Position numbers and translations under genes: made by a program
The notes under the pieces: model-generated
Told to the model about the DNA's origin: nothing
Seen by the model: the letters and a program-made list of their open reading frames with translations, nothing else
Database searches by the model: none
Shown here: piece by piece, positions 1 through 12,681 of the stretch
Position numbering within the stretch: the stretch's first letter is position 1
Layout of the letters: every line of letters begins with the position of its first letter
Assembly: GCA_001599935.1 (NCBI GenBank)
Contig: BCIJ01000006.1
Location: forward strand, 248,001 to 312,000
Reading direction: 5' to 3'
Length of the DNA: 64,000 nucleotides
From: Holtermannia corniformis
Taxonomy: Eukaryota; Basidiomycota; Tremellomycetes; Holtermanniales

Positions 1-679
1 CGCACACAAAAGGTATTCATCGAGGGCGCCGCAAAGGACAAGGGGTTCAACAACATCACCGTCATCACGGGCGATGTCAACGAATACGACTTTGAGGAAA
101 AGGCAAGGTTAGTCAATGGCAACCGCGCGATAGATCTTGCTGACGTTGAGAGGTTCACACATGTCATGTCCATCGAGATGTTCGAGCACATGAAGGCCTA
201 CTCTGTTCTGTTCCAAAAGGTCGCGAGCTGGCTCCAGCCCGGTGGACGTGTCTTCATCCACGTCTTCTGCCACAAAGACACCCCCTATCACTTTGAAGAG
301 GATGACGGGTGGATGGCAAAGGTAATCATTTCCAACTATTTCTCTGAGGAGACGTGAATTGACTTATCCCCGCCAGCACTTCTTTACTGGCGGCACAATG
401 CCCTCGCTTGACCTGTTCACCTACTTTCAATCCGACCTAACCCTCCTGCATTCAACCTACCTAAACGGCACGCACTACGCACGCACCCTGGAAGCCTGGC
501 TCAAGCTCCAAGACTCGCACTCGAAAGAGGCTCTCAAGATCCTGACAGACGACGCAGGCGAGGAAGGCCGCAAGACATATTATCGTTTCCGCGTCTTCTT
601 CATGGCTTGTGCCGAGTTCTTCGCTCTTGATGGTGGGGAGACATGGGGTGTCGGTCGGTACTTGTTTGAGAAGAAGTGA
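1..679 (+). CDS. SAM-dependent methyltransferase, cyclopropane-fatty-acid synthase type (5' partial)
   Basis: Partial gene running in from the left edge; exons 1..107, 153..321 and 377..679, with two short introns (45 and 55 bp) in consistent phase. The translated part shows the second half of a class I methyltransferase of the cyclopropane/mycolic acid synthase superfamily: the post-motif stretch SIEMFEHM, LQPGGRVFIHVFCH, and FFTGGTMPS joined across the 322..376 intron, followed by the C-terminal helical half ending GVGRYLFEKK. Fungal and plant members of this branch resemble coclaurine N-methyltransferase; the true substrate (a lipid or a small amine) cannot be read from sequence. The SAM-binding glycine motif lies off the left edge. 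Recognition of the superfamily is firm, the reaction is inference. Confidence 0.85.
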
Positions 680-935
680 TCTCCGCACATGCATAGCAAT
701 GCTATGGCTGGCGCTTCCAGGGCCGGAAAACGATATTACCTGCGCCATTTCATGTTTTACAGGTTGAGGCAGATTGCATGTTTTACTGTAGACACGTGTT
801 TACCACGTTTCGGCTGCCTTTGGCTTTGGTGCTGCTATGGGCGGGCAAGACGTCGGCAAAGAGAGCTTCAAGACCTCACAGCTGCGTTAGCAAAGGTCAT
901 CGGAGCTTTGCAGACGCAATCATACTACTGCGCTA

Positions 936-1933
936 ATGTCCACTGTCTCAAAAATGGCAATCAGGCTGTTGGCGGTAGCGCTGGTCGCGACCCTTGTGCA
1001 AGCGCACGATCACTGTACGTACTTCAGGCGGCCCGTTCTTGCAGCTCGATGGTGATGGATGACTGATGATTGTATTCGTAGCCAGCAGTACAAGTGATAG
1101 TGAGCACGAAATTCCATTGCATGGCTGGCATCACTGACAAATGTGTCAGCCGACATGGACATGACTGACGGTATGTCCGTCCTTCCATCGACTTTCAAGT
1201 ACCCTGACTAACGTTGCGGCAAGGAACATCGACTTCGGCCATGGACATGGACATGAAGATGTACTTTCACGGCTCGATCGGTTCCGACAGTATGTGTCGA
1301 TCTCGACGACTGATTCGCCACTTGTAATCGCTGACGCTTTATGCAGTCGTCTGGTTTGCATCATGGGTACCCACCTCGGCCGGTGCTGTTGTTGGCACCT
1401 GCATTGGACTTTTCGTACTTGGTCTCTTTGAGCGTTTCCTGGCAGCGTTCAGGCGTGCTACTGAAGACGCCTGGATCACATCGTGCGTTCATGTCGTGTG
1501 GCTTCTACGCACACTGACGTGCGACCGTATAGGACGCGTCGAAAGCTCCTGGCCAGTCGTGAGAACGATCCCAGCCAAGAGGAGTTCGAGCTCGCGACAG
1601 CCACCAATAGTGCCGACAAGATCGACAGTCTTGCACCTGCGTACTTGCCAGAGGCGGTGAGGCGGCGAAGCGATCCAGCCAGGGTTGGCAGGTGGACCCA
1701 GCCATTCATCTGGGCTGTCGACCTTCCCAGAGGTCTGCTGCACGGTCTCCAAGTTACCATCCACTACCTGCTAATGTGAGACCTTCCTCTTACGCGGGCG
1801 AAGAACTGATGTACTCAGGCTTATCGTCATGACGTTCAACATCTGGTTCATCATCTCTGTAGTGGTCGGCGCTGCTGTCGGTGAGACGTTGTTCGGCAGG
1901 ATGGGCTACGGCGAAAATCTGCATCACCACTAG
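936..1933 (+). CDS. Ctr-family high-affinity copper transporter
   Basis: Six exons, 936..1014, 1150..1170, 1224..1289, 1347..1482, 1533..1775 and 1819..1933, total 660 nt (219 aa) in frame. The protein starts with a signal-like hydrophobic stretch ending LVQAHDH, then methionine-rich MDMT and MDMDMKMYF, the extracellular copper-collecting motifs of Ctr proteins. Three membrane segments follow: WFASWVPTSAGAVVG, then HYLLMLIVMTFN with the MxxxM selectivity motif, then VVVGAAVGETLFG with the GxxxG packing motif. It ends in three histidines, which fits the metal-releasing tail. The long first intron (1015..1149) may instead hold a 13 nt extra exon near 1081..1093, which also keeps frame. Expected at the plasma or vacuolar membrane. 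It converges on BLM10, about 140 bp between stop codons. Confidence 0.9.
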
Positions 1934-2073
1934 TCAGGACTCAGGACCCGCCCACCAAAATGGATCATGTACCATAGTTACGATGCAATGCTTCATCACG
2001 TTCTATTCAGGCTACAGTTTGCGCGCAGAGTCTACTTCACAGGTGCGAGTAACAGTCCGTTTGACACGGCATT

Positions 2074-5000
2074 CTATGCGTCTACACGGTTGTCAGCCTG
2101 GCAGGGGAGTGAGATTGGCACACTCACAGTACGAGGTGCCGGCCACAATCATTGTCAGGTTTGATAGCTGGTCTTCGGTAAACTTCTCTTTGTCAACCCG
2201 CCAGGTGTCGCTGTGTGTCTTGTTGAATGACGCCGCACAGCTAAGACTCATTAGTTGTGCAATGAACGACGAAGCCCGGGCATACCTCTGAATGGTAGTG
2301 GAGATCGGAGGAGGATCGGATGCGTGTGCCGCTAACGTCTCAGTCAACAGGCCAGCTGTTGCGAATGTAAGCAAGCAGATAGGGTGCACTGGGCAACAGC
2401 AGACTGACGGATGAAGGCCGGGACAGTGTAAGGAAATGCCTCGATGCTAGTTCGGACGTTAGCTATGCTCCGAGCAATTCAGGGTGACCACTCACAGTGC
2501 AACAACACCGAGTAGCGAGCCATGTAGCTGGCTCAGCTTGGTTTGATACTCTGGATTTATCTTGCCAGGCGCATCTCGTCGCCGCGGAAGTTTGGTTGCG
2601 TCAATCTCGCGCAAGAAGCGCGCCTACACGAAATAAGTTTTCATTTTACCCATGTGTGATTGACACTCACCTGGAGTACATTGACCATGCGACGCTCCGA
2701 ACACCGGATGAGACCCGCCAGCGAAGCGGACGCCATCTCACGCACTTCCTGATTTTCGTCGTGCAAGCACTTTGACATGATCTAGCAGATGTCAGCGCCT
2801 TGCAGCTTTGTTGTCGCACGGGACGAACATCAAGGATGGTAGCCAAGCACTGGTCAGATAGCAAGGCTAGTGTGCGGAAGTAGACGACGCTGAGACTGTA
2901 AACCGAGTCAGTCGGGATGTACGAGGTGGCGCGAAGCGACTTACACCGGCAGGACGTGCAGGCGGATCTTCCAGGACGGCGAGTTTTGAAGCGTGGCGAC
3001 AAGAGATAGCAACAGCGGCTCGGTGAGTTCGGGTGGCGGTGTCACAGCAGTGATGAGGGCGAGAAGATTGGCGGCAGCCTTCTGCAACTCTGGCGAATCG
3101 TTGTGCTCGCGAAGCTCAAATATCTCAGGTCTGAGGTCGTGATGAGTCAAAGCCATGACTGGCTGCTGCTTGACTCACAGAATGACGAGCACGTATGGGA
3201 ATGCGGCAGCGGCATGGATGTCCCCGAGTGCGCCAGTCAGCCAAAGCATGACTGGGCACTTGTCAGCATCGTCTCATACTTGGTTCGATCCACCGACCTG
3301 TTGATGCAGAGGTGTCGTGCTCCGAGAGGATTGCCTTCGGCCCTGGCTCGCGCTTCTCCTTCAACATTGGCAGCGCCGCCAAGACCTGCTTGAGCTGTGG
3401 CAAGAAGCGGCCAGTGCGGAGGTCGAATAGATCCAAATCGACTTCAGGGTCGAGCACGTCGGCCATCAATGCCTTGACACTGGGGTACGAAGGGTGCACT
3501 TGGATCTGGTCGATGTCGTTGATACTGACTGCCACGAGATTGCGGACCTGTGGGTATGAGTAAGGCAAGCAGCGGCGTGAGATACACGAACCTCAGCGTA
3601 GGTATTCGAGATCGCGGAGAAGAACAACTTCGTAAAGTCATCAGCCCATGCGCAGAAGCGCCATTCGAGTGCATGCATGACAGATCGCGTGAGCTTGATG
3701 CGCCGAGTGACTGGGAACCTATTAGTCTTTGTCACTGATTGACATGGATGGCAGCGTACTTTGAAATGCCGAAGCGCCATTGAAGTCGATGTTGAGAGCC
3801 GTGTCGAACAGGAAGCCGTACAGCTCTGGCAACCGACGAGGGTCGGCGGTACTCAGCATATAATCCAGAAACTATCAGGGTAAGCAATTGGTCGCCGAGT
3901 CAAATTTGTGACATACGACATCCCAACATCTGCAATTGTCAGAATGTCTTGCTGAATATACGGACAAACTCACTTGGTTGTATCTTGCCGGATCTTGCCG
4001 AACAGGTCTGGAAGCCGCGGACCAAGCCAGCTCCATAGTACCGCACGATCCTTACCTGACCAGTGCATTGAACCTCGGACAAGGCCAGACAAGAGTTCGT
4101 AGAAGCACCGCGACTTGTCCCGATCCACGTTCTTTGACTCGTCGATGTCGGTCATGAATTTCTCCAGAATTGGTTGGGACAGACGGAAGGCCTCGCTTCC
4201 GCCGAGCTGCGCAATCACTTTGGCAAAGTAGATATGCGTGCTTGAGGGGGTTCGACGAGCATCTTCCTGAGCCCAGAAATCGGCCAACTGCAGATGGTTA
4301 ATGCTTGCCCTATACAATGTCGAACGGGCTTGCCTTTTGCCACCAGTCCGCTGAGCTTGTCACTTGCTTGAGTAACTCGACAGCAGGCGCGGAGGCAGCC
4401 TCGACAACGAAGGCTTCCTCTTCCCATGCCGCCAAACGAGATACTTGAAGTTCACGACCCCATACCAGCCAACCTGAAGACTGCTGGTCGTACAGCGGCG
4501 TTTCGCTCTCGTGGCCAGTTTGCAGCGGTGTGCGGAAGCTGCGCAGGTAGTCTTGGGTGAACGTCGCTGAAGTGTCATTCAAGTTCACCGTGGAGTTGAG
4601 CGGATGCTTCGGGTTCTGCGCGAGAAGGCGTTGCTGGGATCCTTGGCAAAAGGTTCTCAGCCGTACTAGCTGGAATAGCCGAGTCGCAGAACTGGGCGCG
4701 TGTCAGTCCAACAACCATGTCCCTGGATGCTGCACTCACGCTTCAGCATAATCTCGAATTCGGGGGTGATCGCTGGTCGCACGGCTGAGGAAGAACTTGG
4801 CAAGACGCACATCGGCCGGCTTGTCCCGCCGCATGACAAGCGCAAGGAAGCGCAAGGCAGACAAAGCGAAGCGCCAATTGAGGCCTGGCTCCTCAGCCAC
4901 GCGCAGCACGCGGTCTATGAACGCGTCCCACGCTGCGTCTTCTTCATGAAGCTGAGTACGATGACCTTCATCGACGCGTCGAATGATATCGGCATCGAGC

Positions 5001-8000
5001 TTGACCGAGAGTGCCCGTTCGAGCGCGGCTACAGCGGCATCCGCCTTTTCTGAGCTAGCGCCGAGACGGAGGATGGAAGGCTCGCGCACGCATCCCAGCG
5101 CTTCGTCGATGGTCTTCTGAACGAGAGTGGCGACACTAGCTTTCTCCTGGTGGGATGAGCGCAGGAGTAGCTCAACGTATTCGCCGAGGATGCGCCAGTC
5201 CTTGAAGATGCGCGATTGACCGACGACGTTGTTTCGCAGCACATACAAAGCGCCCTTCATGCGGTCAGGGTCGGTACCAGGCTTGAGGGCATCGAAAAGC
5301 GTTTTGTAGCATAGCACCGAGCATCCGATGAAGATCTATGTAACGTCAGGCATGATCAGGAAAGTGATCGCGACCATACTGACTCGGGTGGCGTTTTCTA
5401 GCTGCGCTTGCGAGTACCTGGGAGGCTGTTAGCAACGCGGCTGGGAGGAGACGCGTCAGTGCGCACTTCCTGACTGGTGATGGGTCAGCATTCCACCCGA
5501 GTGCGGGATCCACCATCACTCACTTCGGACGAATGGAGACAGGGACAGTTCGAGCAAATCCGTGATGAGCGTGTCGTCCATCTCTGATCTCACACGGTGA
5601 TAGCCGACGTGCGTCAACCGGTTTTCTGCTCTCATCAGCGTGAATCACGAGCCATGAAGACGTACGGTGGTGAAGGAAAGACCGGGTGATCCACGTCAAT
5701 CGCTGTCGAGATATGATCAGATTGATGGTCAAGAGGGTCTCTGGAAACTCACAGTATTCTTCTTCTGACTTCCATAACTGAGTCGGGCAGCTTGATTCTA
5801 CAGCTACTCAGCATGTCAAGCTACAATGCGCACGTATGAACGTACGTAGTTGAAAGACTGCACAGACACAGTGTACGTCTTACTCCGCATGCCGTAGCCG
5901 GTAAGCACAGTCGAGATTCCCTTGACAGTGAGCTTGACCGCTTCGACTGAGCTTTCCGAATTGCCGACGTCGCGCATCTTGAAGGCAGCATTGTGCAAAA
6001 GGCGCTGGACGCGTCCGCGGAAAGCCATGTACCGCTGGTAACGAGGATCACTGGGGTCCTGGAGCAAGTGACTCGTCTTGTATGCGGGAAGGCGTTCGAC
6101 GAAGTCTCTCGGGATGTAGCTTTGACAAGTGTCAGTCCATTATGAACATCGGTGATACGGACACCGACCTGGGCCATGGTTTACCACCCTGTTTGAGCGA
6201 AGGGACCTCAAGCACAAGGTTGTACCCGCCGATGACAGCGGCTTCAACTATCGTCAGGTTGCGGCAGTAATCACTCGCCCAGTCCTTGTCGCCAAACGCC
6301 GGTGATTCGAGCAAAGTCTCTAGCTCTGTCACGCAAATGGCGGCAGCGTCATAGACCTCGAAGGCCATCTCGATGTCGTCTGCATTTGGCATTCGGTACT
6401 TTGTTGTGACTTCCGACGGCCGGTAAAGACGTCCCCACCACAGGTGGTGGTTCAGCTTGAAGTCTATGATTGTCCATTAGGCTGAATGCGAAAACAGGGG
6501 AATCGAGGCGTACCGTCACTCTTGATCTCATCGTCCTCGAAGGCATGGTCCTCGGCCTTGTATAACGACAGCAAGCAACTCAGAACCCGCGTCACGATTT
6601 TGCCGGTGAAGGCATAGCCTCGCTCAGACAGTGTGCACGAAGACATCTTGACGATGAGCTGTATGATCCGCGGCCGGAAGCGTGAGCGACTCAGCTGTAT
6701 GGTTGTCAGCTCGTTCTCGTCAGCGCAGCTCATTCACGCACATTGGTCTTGCCCTGTGCGAGAGTATTGAAGAGGATTGCTTGCCACCAATGCAGAGCGG
6801 CATCACCTGCTACAGGGATCGATGTGGTAGTCGTACGAGTGGCCGAGGCACCGGATTCGAGCTCTGCAATGATGCGCTGCTCGCAGAGCGGGTAAATGCG
6901 GTCGAATGTCTTTTGTTCGTGAACATCCGCCAGTACATGCACAAGCTCGCCGATCGCAGCCACGGTGTTGGCGCGGCAGGTCGTCGTAGCGTACTGTATG
7001 ACTTGCTCGAGTGCAGCGTCGAACAGCTTGTCGTCGAGTGCGTTGAAGACTCTATTGCAAGCGTGCTGGCGGACGCGTCAACGTCATCCCACCGACTCAT
7101 GCAGACAAACCAATACACTCTGCAGCAGGAGCATTTCTGACTTGCCGCCCGCTCGACCCGATCGTCCGCCCTCTTCCGGTAGATTGGAAAACAGCAACAG
7201 CACTCGCGCGATGAATTCTGGCACCCAGTCGCGGAATGCAGCTGTCGCATACCGCAGCTGTTGGTTCTCCTCCTCTGGACTGAGCCGCTCCATTTCCGAC
7301 TCGCCGCCGTAGAGATCAATCGGCAACTGTGTTCGTGGCGTTGCGCGCAGACTGCGCTTGCCAGGTGTGACGCCTTCACCGTCCGCATCCGAGACGTCAC
7401 CGATGCGGATGATGTCAGCGATTGAGGAAATCGCAAGACATGCTAAGGCAGTCTTGCCGGGGTCGTTCATGTCGATGCCAGGCAGCAGGAGCTCGAAGAT
7501 CTGCGGGATGAAGCGTGCGCCTTGAGGATAAATTTGCCGCGCTGACAGGATGTATGCACTGGTGGCGAGAGTGTATGTAACGGCAGGCGTCCGTTGAGTC
7601 TACTAATGTCAGCATTGCCCACACTGTAGAAAGCCAGCGCACCTCCTCCAAGCCCTGCAGCGACGGCAAGGCCCGCTCTAGAATCTCTGGCATGACCAAG
7701 TCTGGCTCGAGTACAGCCATCGCTTTGAGTGCAGTCATTGTCGGCGAGAGCGACGACATGTCCTACACCACGACATCAGCTTGGACAGTGACGGGTCTCA
7801 GAGCCGCTTACCTTGGAGAACATGGCTGACAACGCGACGGGTCGTAGACAGAGCACAAACTCGCGGCGAATCGTCGCGGTCAACCGCCAGGCCTTGACGG
7901 AAGTCAGTCAGGGGACTGAATCCGGTGACAAATGACCCACCATCGGTGTCTTGCAGTTGGGCGCCTCTTCACTTTTCCATCGTTCCAAGAAGTTGCTTGT

Positions 8001-10368
8001 CAGATGATGCAGGAAGCACGTCAGGAACGCGGTCCACGTTCCACTGTTGCTCGGATGAAAAAACTGCAATCATCAACGTCCTGTGCTACACCTCTCACGG
8101 CACTCACCGTCTCGCACGCCGTGATCAACTTGGCAAGGTGGTCAAGAGCCTTGCTACCGGCGAGATACGTCTTCTTCGCTTCGCTCTTCTTGCCCGCTGC
8201 AGCTAGACTGTCTGAGCTGGGCGAATGCGCCATCTTGGCGGCACCTTGTAGCCGCGATACAGCGGCTGGTACCGGTGTGCCTGCGCGCGATGGGGATGCA
8301 GTTTTGGAACTCTGTGACGGTCCGTCTTCGGCCATGGAGTAAACAATGATCTCGGCCAGGGACTGGACGCGGTCGACCGCCTTTTTGAAGTTTGTGATCT
8401 TTTTGCTGACCTGGCCGTCGGTCGCCGTCACGGACATGGCGTTGGCTGATGCGAGCGCTCCGCCGACGGGAACGTCTACAACGGTCAGCGCACTCCTGCC
8501 AACATCCGACGCAACGCACTGAGTGACCGCAAGCATTTTGACATGACCATTTCAAACTCCTGATCCGTAAAGATACCAACGTCTTTCCGGATGCCAAGCC
8601 AGCCGCCCGGAAACTCTGTCTTGTGCTTGGGTTTGCCCTCGACAACCTCGTCTTCATCGACACCCGCCTCACCCTCATCCGGCACAACCCAATACGTCAG
8701 GCCATCCTCGTCCTCGACAACGTCGCCACGGGCCTCCTTCAGCCGAAGCTTGTGCGCATTGAGGTCAGCTTTGGTCGTGAACTTGTGCTTGTCCTGCTCG
8801 GGCGTGTTGATCAGGTTCTTGTGGATCTTTGCGATCCGGGCCGGGTTTGAACGGGCCGGGTTAACGTGGATTGTCGAGAGCTGGCCGAGCAGGTCGCATG
8901 CTTGATCGTCCCAGAACCCGCTGTGGATTCCCGTCCACATCTTGAAGATGAGTGGGAGCCATTGTTGCGGGTAGTCTATCGGCAGAAAGTTGCAGAGGAA
9001 CGCCTGGGTAGCCAGGATCGACTGTATGGTCGTCAGCTGCGGCAATGGCTGCAACACGGCCCGGATACGTACGTCCATGTCGGCACCGTCCATCCTCGGC
9101 AAAATTTCCTCGAGCATCTCGTCAAGATCGGCTGGGTGGAAGAAGCGCTGACAAGCCTCGGCAATGTTGATCAGTGACGGCGCGAGCGAGCCGTTACGAC
9201 CAGTGTTCCTAAACTGTGGGAACAGGTCGTCTTGCAGCGCTCGCAGGATTGGGCGCCAATCGAGGCGAACATCTCGGATGTCCAGTGTCTTGCGGGCCCT
9301 GCGTAAGGTCAGCTCTGACTGTTGGACGACCGGGCGACGTACTCGATCAAGGAGATGAGCTGTGTGCCGGCGCACTCGAGCATGCTAAAGTGCAGCGATG
9401 GCATAACTGTACGATGCAGGAGTCAATGTACGACATAAAGTACCTCGACACACTCACAGCACACCTCATAGTAGAGGTTGACCAACTCGACTCGCCGCGA
9501 GCGCTTTATCGGGTAATGCATCGACATCCATCTCAAGCCGCGCGTTAGCAGAAGATCGGCCCGGAGAGATCCACGCCACTCACGAGGTCAAAGCGCCGTC
9601 CCAGAACCTGAAGCTATGCGAGAATTCCGAGGCCTTTACGCTCTCCGCTAACCGCTTGCAGATGAAGTCGAGGCGCTCGTCCATTTCGGCTAGCGTCTCC
9701 ACGGGGTACGGCATGGACGCTGGGATCCCGAGGAGGGACGATCGTGGGTCCTCGGGGTCCTGCGCAGCGTACGCGTCAGCGTCGGGCACAGTACAATGGG
9801 CAAAGGAACAGTCACGAACCGCAAGCTTGCCATTGAGCTGTGGCCAGGCATAACCGCGGTTAGATGTGCGTGGATGCGATGGCGGAGATGGTGCAGTCGG
9901 ATGGCGAATGATAGTCATGGTGGACGTTGTGGCGAGGAGCAGCGGTCAGACGATGACGAAGCGTGCAAGGTGCGTGCAAAGGAGGGGGCGAGGACAAAGA
10001 ACCGAGATGCGCACGGTCAGCGTGTGCGCTTCGGGCCCACCCTCCTTTGATGGCCAAGGCGCGAGGCGGCGGACGCAAACTCACCCGGTCATTTGTCTTG
10101 TCCGACATGTCCCTGTAGCTTGGGATGTAAGTCGGTGTCGGTTCAAGATCCCAATCTGGGCATGATCAGCGTCGGCGGCTTCCGGATACGATCTTGAAGC
10201 CGAACACGCACCGTAATCGTAGTAGTCGTCTGAAGCTACAGAGTCGGCGTCACCGCCCAGATCGTGCCCGTCGGCGTCTATGTCGAAAGATTGTTCGCGC
10301 TCTTCGCCTTGGCTCTGATCCGAGTAGTATTCGTAGTCGTCGTCCGAGCCCTCGGACGACGCGGACAT
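2074..10368 (-). CDS. BLM10: Proteasome activator BLM10/PA200
   Basis: Very large minus-strand gene with roughly thirty short introns, encoding the HEAT-repeat ring that caps the 20S proteasome. Near the N terminus are SMPYPVETLAEMDERLDF and DVRLDWRPILRAL, typical of the family, and around 8.5-9.3 kb the conserved FLPIDYPQQWLPLIFKMW. The C-terminal DUF3437 region is built from exons 2945.., 2829..2895, 2671..2781, 2496..2623, 2409..2446, 2286..2355, 2128..2240 and 2074..2081, reading KCLHDENQEVREMASASL, then DTWRVDKEKFTEDQL, and ending GTSYYA. That last tripeptide is the HbYX motif that docks into the proteasome alpha ring, split by the final intron. The start at 10368 uses two upstream exons (10212..10368, 10085..10155) coding a very acidic tail, joined in phase; an ATG at 9918 is the alternative start. 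Identity certain, N terminus moderately so. Confidence 0.9.
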
Positions 10369-10806
10369 GCAGTGCTGATGCGGTCAGATGTGATTGTTCA
10401 AAGTAGAATACCAAGCCAGGCCGCGCACCTACAATCGAAGCGTCTGCGAGTGAGCGCCACGAAGCCGTCGATGGCTGTGCGATGCGGCGATTTCGAGAAC
10501 GGGTGGTCGCTGCAACGTGCTCTTTGCTTTCTCAGACTCCTCGAGCGAATCGCAGTCTTCCTGACGGCCGTGTGGTTGTTGTTGGTGAAAAGAAGAGCGT
10601 TCCGAGTGGCCCTTGAGCTCGTCAGCTCGAAGCCGCCTGCGAAGCTGTTCCGCGCGGCTGTACACGTCATTCCAGCTGATCGTGTTCCTTTCATGTGATT
10701 GGTCCACATAGGAAAGTCCGTGCTCCGCCATCCAACGCGTGTAGATGGGTCGAGCAGAGAGCGTTCGGGCACTGTAGAGTCTTGAGAGTGCGAGGTAGAG
10801 CTCAAG

Positions 10807-12595
10807 ATGACAGAACAGCTGCAGGTGGGTGTGGAGATGCCCGTTGCCAGCCGCTACACGCTGCATCGCTAACTGCCCGAAGGCCGAGGTCGAGCAGCTT
10901 CACGTCACGGGTACAGAGACAGCGACGGTGAGTCAATGGGTCACAGCTAACGACACTCTGAAAGACTGCTGCTCACTTTCTGACCAAGGGTGTGTTGACG
11001 CACTCCACAACTGCTGCAAAGGAGGCTCCCACTCCCGACGAGCAATCCGAGGCCGAGGAGGACGGAACAACAGCAAGCGCAGCTAAAAAGAAGAAGAAGA
11101 AGAAGCCGAAGAAGAAAACTCAAGCTACGACAGTAAACAAGTCCTATGTTGCTAAAGTACGTGCGTGACCTCGCTTTGTCTAGCTCACAGCCTGTAGAGT
11201 CCAGAGGAAATATTGGAAAATGGCGGTGGTGTACCTTCAGCCCAGCTGCTAGTCTCAACAAGCGATCAAGACCAGATCAAGCGCCAGTTGCAGAAGGGGA
11301 CCAAGACGTATAGGCTACCATACATTGGCTTACCCGACCTTGTCCGTATCGCCAGTTGCCATTCCAACCCACTGACCCACTACGTTGTAGCCCAGGGATG
11401 AGCTTTACCTGTTCCTGACTCCGTCATGTACAGCTTTACAGCTGCGGACCAAGCGTTTCCTCCTACGGCAAGTCCAAGTTGGAGACCTCCTTGCGATCCG
11501 ACGGATCAAGACGGAGCCAATCGTGCAAAAGACGCAATTGTGTGTGCTGGTCATCATGCACCCGACACGCTGACCTGACGACTCTTGTGTTGTAGATATG
11601 GCCAGCCTGGTCCACTCGACATCAAGCCTGCTTTCCTCGCAACGTACCTCGCATCAAGGTCATTCATTACCTTTGTCACACATGGTGCATTGTCAACTAA
11701 CCCATGCAGCATACCACGTCTCACGACAGACACTCATCGACCCCAATACACATTCGCTATCACCACCAAAGAACCCACAAGCTTGAGTCTCAAACCGCCT
11801 GGACAGATAAAGATTACAAATCGCATCAAGAACACCGAAGGTTACATTGGTGAGCCACGCCCACTCTCGACAGGCAGCAAGCAGCAAGCTGATCGCCCAA
11901 AGGAAATATTGCATTGCAGCTTGAAGTCAAGGCCGGCGCTGTCGGTCTGGCACCTAGACCAAAGGAAGCGTGGGCGTTTCCGAGATTCGAGCAATGGCGT
12001 GAAGCACAGACAACGGCAAAGATGTTCTTTGAGATTCATCCGCAGTTGTGGGGTAATGTCAGCAACGCCTTACCGTCGGATACGCGGCAGACTAATGTTG
12101 CTACAGGGCGTGGTATCAGAAGCGTTTGAAGAGGTCTTGCGCTTCGCCTTTGAGGAGTTGGGCGTCACATCTGTCGCGGTCAGTGCCAACCTTCTCATCG
12201 CGCTGGCCAGCCTGACAGTTGCGACAGGCGGACCCATGCGAAGGCAACGAGGCATCGATCCGGATCTGCACCAAGCATCACCTTGCATTCAGCCACCGGT
12301 CCGAAGAGGCAGCCAAACCACAGCTGTTCTATGCCATTACGCGGGAAAAGTGGTACAAGCTGAATCGGAGTGGTGTAGAGGTCGATCACTGGGGCGGGAA
12401 GCGGTGTTGCCGATGGTACGTTCGGTAGCGATCAAGATTTGTAATGAGCAAGCTAAGTCAAGCAGGTGTATGAACCCAAGAGTCGGAGAGGCAAACGTCG
12501 CATGCGAGCGCTGTGAGTGGGCGTCGTATTGCTCGCTAGAGTGCAGGCGGGCAGATTGGGTAAGGCAGGGCGGCCATCAGGATGAGTGCAGTTGA
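10807..12595 (+). CDS. GNAT-fold acetyltransferase with C-terminal MYND zinc finger
   Basis: Eleven exons: 10807..10824, 10883..10927, 10989..11156, 11198..11341, 11391..11539, 11596..11658, 11710..11849, 11903..12052, 12120..12178, 12228..12415, 12466..12595 (1254 nt, 417 aa, phases agree). Residues about 1-80 are acidic then lysine-rich (AKKKKKKKPKKKT), a likely nuclear or nucleolar signal. The middle reads like an acetyltransferase of the Acetyltransf_3 type: LRTKRFLLRQVQVGDLLAI, later GYIGNIALQLEV, then EEVLRFAFEELGV, NEASIRICTK and FYAITREKWY. The last 45 residues form a MYND finger: CCRWCMNP, CERC, YCSLEC, DW, GGHQDEC. The acceptor at 12119 (giving LWEAFEE) was chosen because the nearer one breaks frame. 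The substrate is unknown; a protein substrate recruited through MYND is an inference. Confidence 0.8.
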
Positions 12596-12681
12596 CAATG
12601 TCGTTCACATTGTAAATGACGCCGACATCTATCGTCTATGCGTTCGTTCCCCTCACGTCTCATTCCAAGGCGGCGATAAGG

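Noticed and set aside
10429..10866. Minus-strand frame of 145 codons between the BLM10 and GNAT-MYND starts.
   Set aside because: Overlaps the first exon of the plus-strand gene, has no family resemblance and no supporting splice chain; treated as divergent promoter.
10989..11156. Lysine-rich stretch resembling the N terminus of methionine aminopeptidase 2.
   Set aside because: No aminopeptidase catalytic domain follows; the splice chain leads into the GNAT-MYND protein.
11585..12595. A 336-residue uninterrupted plus-strand frame ending in a MYND finger, tempting as a single-exon gene.
   Set aside because: Its interior reads through five good introns; the spliced version restores GNAT motifs in other frames, so the open frame is largely accidental.
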